Below are positions 7,425 to 18,472 of a stretch of 64,000 bases of DNA, in pieces (positions within the stretch are counted from its first letter, which is position 1; every line of letters begins with the position of its first letter). A program made the translations under genes and the position numbers. This stretch comes from DATBVX01 sp963695985 (lineage in GTDB: Bacteria > Pseudomonadota > Gammaproteobacteria > Steroidobacterales > Steroidobacteraceae), in NCBI GenBank assembly GCA_963695985.1, contig CAVOIC010000007.1, positions 62,001-126,000 of the forward strand, in the 5' to 3' direction. The notes beneath the pieces were generated by a model. It searched no databases. It was not told the DNA's origin and saw only the letters and a list, made by a program, of their open reading frames with translations.

Positions 7425-8096
7425 CTAGCCGTATCGCCGTGACGCCCGCGCGTCCGGGGCAACCCGCGTGGTCTTGTGCTTGAACTCGCAAAGATCAGCG
7501 ATGAGGCAATCTGGACAGTGTGGCCTGCGGGCAATGCACACGTAACGGCCGTGCAGGATGAGCCAGTGATGCGCCTGGCGTCGATACTGCTCGGGCACGG
7601 TTTCGAGCAGGCGCAGCTCGACTTCCAGCGGTGTCTTGCCGGGCGCCAGGCCGGTGCGGTTCGCAACGCGAAAGATATGCGTATCGACAGCGATCGTGGG
7701 CTCGCCGAAAGCGACGTTAAGAACTACGTTCGCCGTCTTGCGGCCGACGCCCGGAAGGCTTTCCAGCGCGGCACGCTCCGCCGGGACCTCACCCGCAAAA
7801 CGCTCGACGAGCAGCCGGCAGGTTTCAATGATGTTGCGGGCCTTGGTGTTGAAGAGGCCGATCGATTTGATGTAACTCGACAACCCCGCCACGCCGAGAT
7901 CGAGCATGGACTGGGGGCTGGGTGCCGCGCGGAACAGCTCGGCCGTGGCGCGGTTCACGCTCTTGTCAGTCGCCTGCGCCGACAACATGACTGCCACCAG
8001 CAGCTGGAATGGAGTCGAGTATTCGAGCTCACTGCGTGGCTCGGGGCTGGCCGCCTTAAGGCGTGCAAAGATGGCGGCGCGGCGCCGTGGCGTCAT
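7425..8096 (-). CDS. nth: Endonuclease III (DNA glycosylase/AP lyase)
   Basis: Nth removes oxidised pyrimidines and cuts the resulting abasic site in base excision repair. From ATG 8096 the product is 223 residues. The helix-hairpin-helix LPGVGRKTANVV holds catalytic K120, D138 lies in VDTHIFRV, and the 4Fe-4S loop is C187-x6-C194-x2-C197-x5-C203, the same numbering as E. coli Nth. The ATG overlaps the rnfB stop (ATGA), so it is coupled to rnfB. The open frame reaches further upstream but only as a shadow of rnfB. Confidence 0.96.
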   Translation of the reverse strand: MTPRRRAAIFARLKAASPEPRSELEYSTPFQLLVAVMLSAQATDKSVNRATAELFRAAPSPQSMLDLGVAGLSSYIKSIGLFNTKARNIIETCRLLVERFAGEVPAERAALESLPGVGRKTANVVLNVAFGEPTIAVDTHIFRVANRTGLAPGKTPLEVELRLLETVPEQYRRQAHHWLILHGRYVCIARRPHCPDCLIADLCEFKHKTTRVAPDARASRRYG

Positions 8097-8686
8097 GACG
8101 CCGTGTCCGGCTTGCGCCACGTGCCAGCCTGGAGCTTGCGCGCGACGATCAGTTGCTCGCGCTCCTCGAGATCGCGCTGTCGGCGTGCGCGGCCAGCTTC
8201 GTAGCGGCGACGGAAGAGGCGGCCCCGCTGCTGTAACTGCTCGAGAGTCGTTGGCAGCGGCACGGGCTTTCCACTCAGCTCGAGCGCCGGCCGTAGCTCG
8301 ATGCAATCCACCGGGCATGGCGGCAGACACAGATCGCAGCCGGTGCACACTTCGGCGACGACAGTGTGGGTGAAGCGCTGCGCGCCGATGATGGCATCCA
8401 CCGGGCACGCGGGCAGACACTTCGCACAACCAATGCAGCGCGCTTCGTCAATGAAGGCGACAGTGGGCGCACGCTCTACGCCGTTTAGCGGGTTCAGCGG
8501 TTTGGTAGCGCGACCCAGCAGCTCTGCCAGCGCGCGGATCGTAACGTCACCACCCGGCGGGCACTGGTTGATGTCCGCGTCACCGCCCGCGATGGCCTCG
8601 GCGTACGGCCGACAGGCCGGATAGCCGCAGCGCGTGCACTGCGTTTGCGGCAGCACGGCGTCGATTCGGTCCACGAGCTCGCTCAC
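8093..8686 (-). CDS. RnfB-like iron-sulfur protein lacking the membrane anchor
   Basis: This 197-residue protein has the RnfB domain order: a 4Fe-4S domain (C17, C20, C25, C42; QCTRCGYPACRPYA) then two ferredoxin motifs, CIGCAKCLPACPVD and CTGCDLCLPPCPVD, and a charged helical tail. Normal RnfB/RsxB has an N-terminal membrane helix; here the protein begins directly with MSELVDRIDAVLP, so it should be soluble. No rnfA, C, D, G or E is nearby. It lies between metG (3 bp gap) and nth (ATGA overlap). Its partner is unknown; a role in delivering electrons to Nth or other Fe-S proteins is speculation. Confidence 0.85.
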   Translation of the reverse strand: MSELVDRIDAVLPQTQCTRCGYPACRPYAEAIAGGDADINQCPPGGDVTIRALAELLGRATKPLNPLNGVERAPTVAFIDEARCIGCAKCLPACPVDAIIGAQRFTHTVVAEVCTGCDLCLPPCPVDCIELRPALELSGKPVPLPTTLEQLQQRGRLFRRRYEAGRARRQRDLEEREQLIVARKLQAGTWRKPDTAS

Positions 8687-8689
8687 GGT

Positions 8690-10777
8690 TCACTTGACCT
8701 TCATCCCGGCCCGGGCACCGTCGTCCGGCGACACCAGGAAGATGCTCGAGCCGTCGCCGGCGGCGAGGACCATGCCTTCGGAGGTCCCAAACCGCATCTG
8801 ACGCGGCGCCAGGTTGGCGACGACCACGACGTGGCGCCCCTTGAGATCTTCAGGGGCATACTCGGCTTTGATGCCGGCGAATACGGTGCGGGTCCGCGAG
8901 CCGCCGACGTCGAGCGTGAGCTTGAGCAGTCTGTCGGCACCTTCCACGGGTTGCGCCTCGATGATTCGTGCCACGCGCAGATCGACGCGGTTGAACTCTT
9001 CGATGGAGATAACGGCGTCGGCCGTCGCGTCTTTCGAAACGGGCACCGCGCCGCCAGCCGCAGGGTTGCTCTCAGGCGGAGTCGCGAACAGTGCGTCCAT
9101 CTGTTTTGTATCCACGCGTTGCATGAGGTGCTCGTAGGGCTTGATCCTGAGGGGCGGTTGCTCGCGTAACTGGCCCCAGCGCAGCGGCAGTGACAGGCCC
9201 AGCATGTCCGCGGCGCGCACGGCCGTGTCCGGAAGAATCGGGGCCAGCAGCAGGGTGAGCCTGCGAAAGGCGTGTATGCAATCGGAACACACTTCCCACA
9301 GTCGGCGTTCCTGCTGCGGATCCTTTGCGAGCAGCCATGGTTTCTCCTGATCGATCGCTTCGTTTATCCGATCAGCCAGCTCCATGACTCCGCGCACCAC
9401 CTTGCCGAACTCGCGCGCCTCGTAATCTTCCAGGATGCGATCCTCGGCCGCGAGCGCCAGCTGCGCCCAGCGCGCCGTGGCGATCGCGCGCGTCGCGTCT
9501 TCTGGTAACAACTCGCCGCCGAACCGCCGCGTGATGAATCCCGCCGCGCGGCTCGCGATGTTGACGTACTTGCCGATCAGGTCGGCGTTCACGCGCGCGA
9601 CGAAGTCCTCAGGCCTGAAGTCGAGATCTTCGACATTCGCATTGAGCTTGGCCGCGATGTAGTAACGCAGCCATTCGGGGTTCATGCCGAGCTCGAGAAA
9701 GCGCAGCGGGCTCAACCCCGTGCCGCGCGACTTGGACATCTTTTCGCCCGACACCGTGAGGTGGCCGTGCACGTAGACGTGATCGGGTACCCGGTAGGGC
9801 GACCCGGCGAACCTGAGCATGGCCGGCCAGAAAAGCGTGTGGAAATAGATGATGTCCTTGCCGATGAAATGGATCTGCTCGGTGTCGCTGGCCGCGAGGA
9901 ACTCTGCGAAGGAACGGCGCTCGCCGCGGGCGGCGGCCTTGCCGCTGTCGAAGTACTGCTGCAGCGAGGCGAGGTAACCGATCGGCGCATCGAGCCACAC
10001 GTAGAAATACTTGCCGGGCAGATCCGGGATCGGGATGCCGAAGTAGGGCGCGTCACGGGAGATATCCCAGTCGGCGAGTGCTCTATCGCCACGGCCGTCG
10101 AGCCATTCGCGCGCCTTGTTGGCGACCTGTGCCTGCAATCGACCCGGCGCACCGATCCACTGGTTGAGAAATTCGACGCACTTTGGATCGGAGAGTCTGA
10201 AAAACAGGTGCTCCGAGCTCCTGAGCACGGGCTTGGCGCCGGAAAGAGTCGAGTACGGTTCGATCAGATCTGTCGGCGCGTAGACCGACATGCAGACCTC
10301 GCAAGCATCGCCGTACTGGTCCTTCGAGTGGCAGTTCGGGCATTCGCCCTTGATGTAGCGATCAGGAAGGAACATGCCTTTCACCGGGTCGAAGAACTGC
10401 TCGACTGCCCGGCTATAGATCAGCGCGGCGGCCTTGAGCCGGCGATAGATGTCCTGCGACAGCGCGGTGTTTTCCGGTGAGTCGGTCGAATGCCAGTTAT
10501 CAAAGCTGAGGTGGAATCCCTGCAGGTACTTCGGACGCTCGGCCGCGATGCGGCTCACGAGCTCCCGCGGTGAGATCCCTTCCGCCTCCGCCTTGAGCAT
10601 GATCGGAGCGCCGTGCGCATCGTCGGCGCAGACGAAATGCACCTCGTGGCCGTGCATGCGCTGAAAGCGCACCCAGACATCGGCCTGGATGTACTCCATG
10701 ATGTGGCCGATATGCAGCGACCCGTTGGCATACGGGAGAGCGGAGGTAACGAAGAGCTTGCGATGGCGAGCGGGCAT
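8690..10777 (-). CDS. metG: Methionyl-tRNA synthetase
   Basis: Charges tRNA-Met. The 695-residue protein begins MPARHRKLFVTSALPYANG, with the HIGH motif as HIGHIMEY and KMSKS as KMSKSRGT. A zinc-knuckle insertion (CPNCHSKDQYGDACEVC) places it in the MetG type with metal binding, and a C-terminal EMAP-like tRNA-binding domain (about 585-695, with RVARIIEAQPVEGADRLLKL) is present. I chose ATG 10777; the upstream in-frame TTG at 10792 would add five residues before the conserved start. It is followed closely by rnfB and nth on the same strand. Confidence 0.97.
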   Translation of the reverse strand: MPARHRKLFVTSALPYANGSLHIGHIMEYIQADVWVRFQRMHGHEVHFVCADDAHGAPIMLKAEAEGISPRELVSRIAAERPKYLQGFHLSFDNWHSTDSPENTALSQDIYRRLKAAALIYSRAVEQFFDPVKGMFLPDRYIKGECPNCHSKDQYGDACEVCMSVYAPTDLIEPYSTLSGAKPVLRSSEHLFFRLSDPKCVEFLNQWIGAPGRLQAQVANKAREWLDGRGDRALADWDISRDAPYFGIPIPDLPGKYFYVWLDAPIGYLASLQQYFDSGKAAARGERRSFAEFLAASDTEQIHFIGKDIIYFHTLFWPAMLRFAGSPYRVPDHVYVHGHLTVSGEKMSKSRGTGLSPLRFLELGMNPEWLRYYIAAKLNANVEDLDFRPEDFVARVNADLIGKYVNIASRAAGFITRRFGGELLPEDATRAIATARWAQLALAAEDRILEDYEAREFGKVVRGVMELADRINEAIDQEKPWLLAKDPQQERRLWEVCSDCIHAFRRLTLLLAPILPDTAVRAADMLGLSLPLRWGQLREQPPLRIKPYEHLMQRVDTKQMDALFATPPESNPAAGGAVPVSKDATADAVISIEEFNRVDLRVARIIEAQPVEGADRLLKLTLDVGGSRTRTVFAGIKAEYAPEDLKGRHVVVVANLAPRQMRFGTSEGMVLAAGDGSSIFLVSPDDGARAGMKVK

Positions 10778-10867
10778 TGAACAACGTGGCAACTGGCGAA
10801 CCGGCCGCGATTATGCCATGTCGTCACGCCGCCCCCAGGTCGCGAGCGGGATGAGCGCGGCGAGGAG

Positions 10868-11929
10868 TCAGCCGATTTCCTTGACCGCTTCGAACTTGGC
10901 CTTGTTGATGCCCTTCTTGTAGGCCTCGCGCCCGCTGATGACGCGCTCGTCGAGCAATAACTGGATCGCGGTGTCCATCGTGCGCATGCCGTGCTGGGCG
11001 CCGCTCTGCATGGTGTTCTCGAGCTGATCGAGCTTGCCCTGGCGGATGAGGTTGGAAACCGCCGGCGTGTTCACCAGGATCTCGAGCGCCGCTACACGCC
11101 CCTGCTTATCGGCGCGCTGCAGGAGCTGCTGCGACACTACGCCGCGCAGTGAGGTGGAGAGCATCGTACGCACGTGCGCCTGCTTGTCAGCCGGAAAAGC
11201 GTTGACCATGCGATCCACGGTGGCCGCGGCGCCGTTGGTGTGCAGCGTACCCATGACGAGAATGCCCATCTCGGCCGCGGTCACGGCGATACTCATGGTC
11301 TCCAGGTCGCGCAACTCACCTACCAGCACGACGTCCGGATCCTCGCGCAAGGCCGAATGCAGCGCCGCCGCGAAACTCGGGGCATGCACGCCGATCTCGC
11401 GTTGGCTGACGAGGCAATTCTTGCGTTCGTGAACGAACTCGATCGGGTCCTCGATGGTGAGAACGTGGCCTTTGATCCGGGAATTGATGTCGTCGATCAT
11501 GGCGGCGAGCGTCGTCGACTTGCCCGATCCGGTCTTGCCCGTGACCAGGATGAGTCCGCTGATGATGCGGCACAGGTTGCGCACCGCATCGGGCATGTTG
11601 AGTTGCTCGAGGGTGAGCGCCTGCGACGGAATGGCGCGGAACACGGCGCCCATGCCGCTCAGGTGGCGCATGACGTTCACCCGGAAGCGCGCCACCCCCT
11701 GCAGGTGATAGGCGAAATCGGTGCCGTCCTTGGCCTCGAAGCGCTCGAGCGCCTGTTTCGGCATGATCTCGTGCAGGGCTTCGCGCACGAATTCGGGCGC
11801 GAGCTTCTCCTGCCGCAGCTGCAAGAGGTCGCCGTACAGTCGTATGCGCGGCGGATCGCCGGCCAGGAAGTGCAGGTCTGAACCCTTGCGATTCAGGACC
11901 TCGGCCAGAAATTCATCGATACGTGCCAC
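10868..11929 (-). CDS. PilT/PilU-family type IV pilus ATPase (first of two)
   Basis: A hexameric secretion-type ATPase of the PilT family, expected to power pilus retraction at the inner membrane. The 353 residues include the N-terminal PAS-like domain (SDLHFLAGDPPRIRLYGDL), Walker A GKTGSGKST, the Asp box ILTIEDPIEF-like (VLTIEDPIEFVHERK), Walker B region VVLVGELRD, and the His box MGTLHTNGAAATVDR. The C-terminal AIRNLIRE motif needed for PilT retraction reads AVSNLIRQGK. It lies 23 bp after the second PilT-family gene. Assignment to PilT or PilU is not possible by eye. Confidence 0.92.
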   Translation of the reverse strand: MARIDEFLAEVLNRKGSDLHFLAGDPPRIRLYGDLLQLRQEKLAPEFVREALHEIMPKQALERFEAKDGTDFAYHLQGVARFRVNVMRHLSGMGAVFRAIPSQALTLEQLNMPDAVRNLCRIISGLILVTGKTGSGKSTTLAAMIDDINSRIKGHVLTIEDPIEFVHERKNCLVSQREIGVHAPSFAAALHSALREDPDVVLVGELRDLETMSIAVTAAEMGILVMGTLHTNGAAATVDRMVNAFPADKQAHVRTMLSTSLRGVVSQQLLQRADKQGRVAALEILVNTPAVSNLIRQGKLDQLENTMQSGAQHGMRTMDTAIQLLLDERVISGREAYKKGINKAKFEAVKEIG

Positions 11930-11952
11930 GGCGAGCGCTCAGGTGGCGCGTG

Positions 11953-13047
11953 TCAGCTCGCCGCCAGGTCGAGCTTCGGCAAGATGCTCGTGTCCGTGAC
12001 GAAATTCTGAAACTGGCGCTTGTCACTGGCGTAGGCGAAGGCGTCGTCCGGGTCGATCTCCTTCGCCTTGATCGCCGCCAGCAGCGCCATGTCCAAGAGC
12101 TGCATGCCGTAGTCCTTGCCGGTCTGCAGCTGGCTCGGAACCTGGTGCGTCTGGTCGGACATGATGAGCTTGGCAATGGCCTTGGTCATGACCATGACCT
12201 CGCACACCGCACGGCGCCCGCGCCCGTCCGCGGACTTCACCAGCACCTGCGTGATCACCGCGATCAGGCTCTGCGACAGGAAGCTCTTGGTTTGCTCGCG
12301 CTCGTCCACCGGCAAGGCATCGATCACGCGGTCGATGGTCTTGACCGCGCTCGTGGTGTGCAGCGTGCCGAGCACGAGGTGCCCGGTCTCGGCCGCGGTC
12401 ATCGCCATCGAAATCGTCTCGGCATCGCGCAGCTCGCCGACCAGTATGACGTCCGGGTCCTCGCGCATCGCTGCGCGCACGCCTTCGGCGAAGCTCGGCA
12501 GGTGAGTGTTGAGCTCGCGCTGGATCACCTGGCTGTTCTTGCTGCGGTGAACGAACTCGATCGGATCTTCCAGGCTGATGATGTTGAGACGCCGCGTCTG
12601 GTTCAGCAGGTCGATCATGGACGCGAGTGTCGTGGACTTGCCGGTGCCGGTCGAGCCGGTCACGAGGATCATCCCCTGATGGTAGTCGCACAGTTTCTTG
12701 ACGATGGGCGGCAGCGCCAGCCGATCGATGCTTGGGATCTCGCTCGGAATCGAGCGGAACGTCGCACCGACGCCGGTCTCCTTGCGGAAAACGTTCACGC
12801 GAAAGCGCCCGCCATCTTCGGATACGTACGAGAAATCGATGTCCTGGCCGTGGTTGAAATTCTCGAGCTGGTGCTTGGTCAGAATCTCTGTAACGTAGCC
12901 CTCGAGCTCGCTGTCGCCCAGATTGCGGAACTTGATGGGCATCAAGTCGCCGTTCATGCGCAGCATCGGGGGTACACCGACCGCGAGATGCACGTCGGAG
13001 CAGTTCTGCGCGAGACCGAGCTTCAGGAAGGCGTCGATTCGTGGCAT
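11953..13047 (-). CDS. PilT/PilU-family type IV pilus ATPase (second of two)
   Basis: A second PilT-family ATPase, 364 residues, with PAS-like N-terminus (SDVHLAVGVPPMLRMNGDL), Walker A GSTGTGKST, SLEDPIEFVHR, VILVGELRDAETI and LGTLHTTSAVKTIDRV. The AIRNLIRE retraction motif is replaced by AIAKLIMSDQ, which may mean an accessory rather than a main retraction motor. It lies about 100 bp downstream of the HEAT-kinase gene and 23 bp upstream of the other ATPase. No pilus structural gene is in the window. Confidence 0.92.
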   Translation of the reverse strand: MPRIDAFLKLGLAQNCSDVHLAVGVPPMLRMNGDLMPIKFRNLGDSELEGYVTEILTKHQLENFNHGQDIDFSYVSEDGGRFRVNVFRKETGVGATFRSIPSEIPSIDRLALPPIVKKLCDYHQGMILVTGSTGTGKSTTLASMIDLLNQTRRLNIISLEDPIEFVHRSKNSQVIQRELNTHLPSFAEGVRAAMREDPDVILVGELRDAETISMAMTAAETGHLVLGTLHTTSAVKTIDRVIDALPVDEREQTKSFLSQSLIAVITQVLVKSADGRGRRAVCEVMVMTKAIAKLIMSDQTHQVPSQLQTGKDYGMQLLDMALLAAIKAKEIDPDDAFAYASDKRQFQNFVTDTSILPKLDLAAS

Positions 13048-13150
13048 TCGCTACCGGTCAGTTACGAGGAGGTTGGCGCCACTCTAGTCGGTGGCGGCGG
13101 ACATAATCAACGACTGGTTCAGTTTGGGCAGGGCGCGAATGCGCACTGCG

Positions 13151-15547
<2,397 letters not shown>

Positions 15548-15593
15548 TCAGTACCGGGACTTGCTGCGGGCAGCACATTATGCCACAAGGCTT

Positions 15594-15623
15594 TCACACG
15601 CTATTGACGAGTCCCGCTACAAT
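15594..15623 (+). promoter_or_regulatory. Probable sigma70 promoter for mrp-dcd
   Basis: A -35 TTCACA (15594-15599, 5 of 6) and a -10 TACAAT (15618-15623, 5 of 6) are 18 bp apart. The mrp ATG at 15667 is 43 nt after the -10. A TTGACG at 15604 is too close to this -10 to pair with it. The same gap must hold the minus-strand promoter of the HEAT-kinase gene, where a CATAAT (complement of 15577-15582) is the best -10. Confidence 0.5.
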
Positions 15624-15666
15624 TCGCGTCCCTTTCCGGCGCGCCGGGCTTGGAGCTGCGCACCCG

Positions 15667-16761
15667 ATGACAGACGACCGCGAATCAGCACTCAAGCAGT
15701 GCATCGAAGCCTACGTCGACCCGTGGCTCGGCCACACGCTCGCTGAGGTCCGGGCGGTCCGCGCAGTGCGGGTCGTGGACAATCGGGCCGCAGTCGATAT
15801 CCGCCTGGGATTTCCGGCTGCCGACTATGCCGGCGAACTGCGCGAAGCGCTTAGCGAGCACGCGTCCAAACTCGGATGGCTCGCGGAGCTCGAGCTCACG
15901 GTGAGCAGTGAGATCGCGATACACGCCGTCCAGCGCAATCTGCAGCCGCTCAAGTCGATCAAGAATATTGTGGCCGTCGCTTCCGGTAAGGGCGGCGTGG
16001 GCAAGTCGACCGTCGCGGTCAATCTGGCGCTCGCCTGGGCGTTGCAGGGTGCTCGGGTTGGCATTCTCGACGCCGATATCTACGGTCCGAGCCAGCCGCG
16101 CCTGCTGGGGCTGAGCGGGCAACGGCCCGTGACCCGCGATGGCAAGGCGCTGCAGCCGCTCACGGCACATGGAGTCGAGGTCATGTCGATCGGCTTCCTG
16201 ATCGACGAAGAGCAGCCCATGGTGTGGCGCGGCCCGATGGTGACTCAGGCCCTCACCCAGCTGCTCGGCGACACGCAATGGGGCTCGCTCGATTACCTCG
16301 TGGTGGACCTGCCTCCCGGCACCGGCGACACCCAGCTGACGCTGTCGCAGCGGGTACCGGTGAGCGGCGCCGTAATCGTGACCACGCCCCAGGACATCGC
16401 GCTGCTCGATGCCCGCAAGGGTCTCAGGATGTTCGAAAAGGTCGCGGTGCCGGTGCTCGGCGTGGTCGAGAATATGAGTACACACGTGTGCTCGAAGTGC
16501 GGCCATGAGGAGCACATCTTCGGGGCCGGGGGCGGCGCCAGCCTGGCTGCCCAATACCATGTGCCGCTGCTCGGCGAGCTGCCGCTCGACCGACGCATCC
16601 GCGAATACTCTGACGCCGGCCGGCCGATCGTCGTGGCGGATCCGGACGGGTCGCTGACGCGCGCTTACCGGCACGTGGCGCGACGGACTGCGGCGCGCCT
16701 CGCGGCAAGTGCCATCGAGCAGAGCAAGGCATTTCCCACGATCACAGTCGAGGACAGCTGA
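15667..16761 (+). CDS. mrp: Mrp/ApbC/NBP35-type iron-sulfur carrier ATPase
   Basis: A P-loop ATPase that carries and transfers Fe-S clusters to apoproteins. From ATG 15667 the product is 364 residues: an N-terminal MIP18/DUF59 domain (about 1-85), then the deviant Walker A GKGGVGKST near residue 110, YGPSQPRLLG, and the cluster-binding CxxC (CSKCGH) near residue 280. The open frame extends 29 residues upstream but no family sequence is there. dcd follows after 3 bp. The window also encodes several possible Fe-S clients (Nth, RnfB-like, type-4 UDG, QueG). Confidence 0.93.
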   Translation: MTDDRESALKQCIEAYVDPWLGHTLAEVRAVRAVRVVDNRAAVDIRLGFPAADYAGELREALSEHASKLGWLAELELTVSSEIAIHAVQRNLQPLKSIKNIVAVASGKGGVGKSTVAVNLALAWALQGARVGILDADIYGPSQPRLLGLSGQRPVTRDGKALQPLTAHGVEVMSIGFLIDEEQPMVWRGPMVTQALTQLLGDTQWGSLDYLVVDLPPGTGDTQLTLSQRVPVSGAVIVTTPQDIALLDARKGLRMFEKVAVPVLGVVENMSTHVCSKCGHEEHIFGAGGGASLAAQYHVPLLGELPLDRRIREYSDAGRPIVVADPDGSLTRAYRHVARRTAARLAASAIEQSKAFPTITVEDS

Positions 16762-16764
16762 GAC

Positions 16765-17331
16765 ATGAGCATCAAGGCCGACAGGTGGATTCGCCGCATG
16801 GCGCGCGAGCAACGCATGATCGAGCCGTTCGAGCCGGGGCAGGTGCGCGAGCACGACGGTGCCCGGATCATTTCCTACGGGACCTCGAGCTACGGCTACG
16901 ACGTGCGTTGCGCCAACGAATTCAAGATCTTCACCAACATCAACTCGGCCGTGGTCGATCCCAAGCGCTTCGATGCCAGCAGCTTCGTGGATCTGTGCGC
17001 CGAAGTGTGCATCATTCCGCCGAACTCATTCGCCCTGGCGCGCACGGTCGAGTACTTCCGTATCCCGCGTAACGTCCTCACGATCTGCCTGGGCAAATCG
17101 ACCTACGCGCGCTGCGGGATCATCGTCAACGTGACGCCGCTGGAGCCGGAATGGGAAGGGCACGTGACGCTCGAGTTCTCCAACACTACGCCGCTACCGG
17201 CGAAGGTCTACGCCAACGAAGGCGTCGCGCAGGTGCTGTTTCTGGAGTCCGACGAAGTTTGCGAGACGTCCTATCGCGACCGCGGCGGCAAGTACCAGGG
17301 GCAGAAGGGCGTCACGCTCCCGAAGGCGTGA
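16765..17331 (+). CDS. dcd: dCTP deaminase
   Basis: Deaminates dCTP to dUTP, the main route to dTTP in enteric-type bacteria. The 188-residue protein begins MSIKADRWIRRMA and carries the trimer-fold motifs SSYGYDVRCA, KSTYARCGI and the catalytic glutamate region TPLEPEWEGHVTLE. Length is that of the longer, Dcd-only form (about 188-193). Its TGA stop overlaps the first base of the composite repeat element described next. Cotranscription with mrp is likely from the 3-bp spacing. Confidence 0.96.
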   Translation: MSIKADRWIRRMAREQRMIEPFEPGQVREHDGARIISYGTSSYGYDVRCANEFKIFTNINSAVVDPKRFDASSFVDLCAEVCIIPPNSFALARTVEYFRIPRNVLTICLGKSTYARCGIIVNVTPLEPEWEGHVTLEFSNTTPLPAKVYANEGVAQVLFLESDEVCETSYRDRGGKYQGQKGVTLPKA

Positions 17332-17384
17332 GAGCAGTCACGGGCGGCCACCGGGTGATTGGGACGTCAGAGCAGCCACGGGTA

Positions 17385-17505
17385 GGACATCGGGTGATAC
17401 CGTGCCGACGTGCGCCGGATCACGGCCATTGTCAGCTCAAGCCTGAAACGTTAAACCCGCAAACACAGGCAACCAGCGCAGTCGGCAGATATCACGCCGA
17501 TGTCC
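17385..17505. repeat. Conserved palindromic module C, copy 1
   Basis: Left arm 17385-17418 pairs with right arm 17473-17505 over about 33 bp with a few single-base bulges; the loop is about 54 nt. Three blocks are identical to copy 2: 30 nt at 17397-17426, 17 nt (GTTAAACCCGCAAACAC) at 17450-17466, and 19 nt at 17490-17508. The identical loop block suggests selection on more than pairing alone. Confidence 0.85.
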
Positions 17506-17603
17506 ACCACGCTCCTGCGTTGGCCGTTCCCCAAGATAAGTCGCTAGCCAAGAATTTCGGCGGAGCCGAGGTGAATCTACTTAGAAGAAGCTAGGCAGGA
17601 CGG

Positions 17604-17751
17604 TGTAGCTGGTGGGGGGATGACCCTGGGTGCCCCGTTTGGATTTGATTACAGCGACGATTCGGCGGCGAGCAGCGCGAAAGGTGTCACAGGTAAGACT
17701 GCAGCGTTTATTCGTGTCGGGGCGCCCAGGGTCATCCCTCCGACAGCCACA
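17604..17751. repeat. Long inverted repeat V1
   Basis: The 34-nt arms 17604-17637 and 17718-17751 match at 29 positions as inverted copies, with an uninterrupted core GGGATGACCCTGGG. They enclose 80 nt with no coding sign. The arms have no similarity to the V2 arms at locus 2, although each follows the same AGGCAGGACG word. Confidence 0.85.
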
Positions 17752-17764
17752 GCGGATTGCTCTT

Positions 17765-18472
17765 CTACTCGCGCTGAAGCGTACGGATGTCCATCTGCCA
17801 CTCGCGCTTGCCGTCGCGCAGCTGCTCGCCGCGCACCGGCACATAGCCGAGCGCGGGCGCGTACCACATGCGCGTGACGCGCTTGGAACCGGAACGCTGA
17901 CTGCGGTAGACGACCGTGTCCAGCTCGCCCACAGCGGTCTTGAGCTGCGCCGTCCCCTCCGATGTGTAGCGATACTCCTTGATGCGGTCCTTGTCGATGA
18001 GGCTGAACGTCGACGGCTGCTTACCGTCGAGCAACGCGTACATCAGAGCGATAGTGATGGAGAGATCGTCCTGCGTGCGGGGCTCGAGCGCGACGTCGAC
18101 CGCCTGGTCTTCGGCCACGCCGCGCGCATGACCCGTCTCCCAGTTGAAGTCCAGCGAGACGTCGCGTGAGGTCCGGCTCGAGCCGTCATCGGCGCGGTAG
18201 CGATCGGGCCTGATGCCGTCCGATGTCACCGTCAGCCAGCTCGTCTGGCTGATCTCGTTGCTGAAGAAAGCGCGAAACAAGCCGGCAGCATTCGACTTGG
18301 AAGTGTAGATGAACTGGCTGTCGGACTGACGCTGCAGGTGCAGCTCGGTCATGCCGGCATCGAAACCGTGCCACACGACAGCATATGTGGCGCGAAAGGG
18401 CTGCAGCGGCTCGGCCGCCGCGGCGAGTGTCGTGGTGGCCAGCAGCACGCCGAGCGTCAGGCGCCAGCTCAC
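17765..18472 (-). CDS. DUF3108 family secreted protein
   Basis: A 235-residue protein with an N-terminal signal peptide (hydrophobic VLLATTTLAAAAEP) and a DUF3108 body, a family of periplasmic or outer-membrane-associated beta-rich proteins with no known activity. Recognisable parts are FRATYAVVWHGFDAGMTELH near the start and MWYAPALGYVPVR near the end. I chose GTG 18472, which overlaps the purN stop (GTGA); longer readings add unlikely sequence. It lies downstream of purM-purN, as in many gammaproteobacteria. Its stop abuts the end of the composite element. Confidence 0.85.
   Translation of the reverse strand: MSWRLTLGVLLATTTLAAAAEPLQPFRATYAVVWHGFDAGMTELHLQRQSDSQFIYTSKSNAAGLFRAFFSNEISQTSWLTVTSDGIRPDRYRADDGSSRTSRDVSLDFNWETGHARGVAEDQAVDVALEPRTQDDLSITIALMYALLDGKQPSTFSLIDKDRIKEYRYTSEGTAQLKTAVGELDTVVYRSQRSGSKRVTRMWYAPALGYVPVRGEQLRDGKREWQMDIRTLQRE

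Larger units (their letters stand above)
17331..17764. repeat. Composite non-coding element, locus 1
   Basis: This 434-bp stretch fills the whole gap between the convergent stop codons of dcd and the DUF3108 gene. It starts with AGAGCAGTCAC (17331) and ends with GCGGATTGCTCTT (17752-17764), a short imperfect inverted pair. Within it are a second left-end-like copy at 17370, the conserved palindrome C1 (17385-17505), a hairpin TCGGC-GGA-GCCGA (17557-17569), the word AGGCAGGACG (17593-17602) and a long inverted repeat V1 (17604-17751). The same parts recur in the same order at 22541-23077, while the V arms differ in sequence. Nature unknown: structured RNA, retron-like ncRNA or non-autonomous mobile element. 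Confidence 0.75.
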
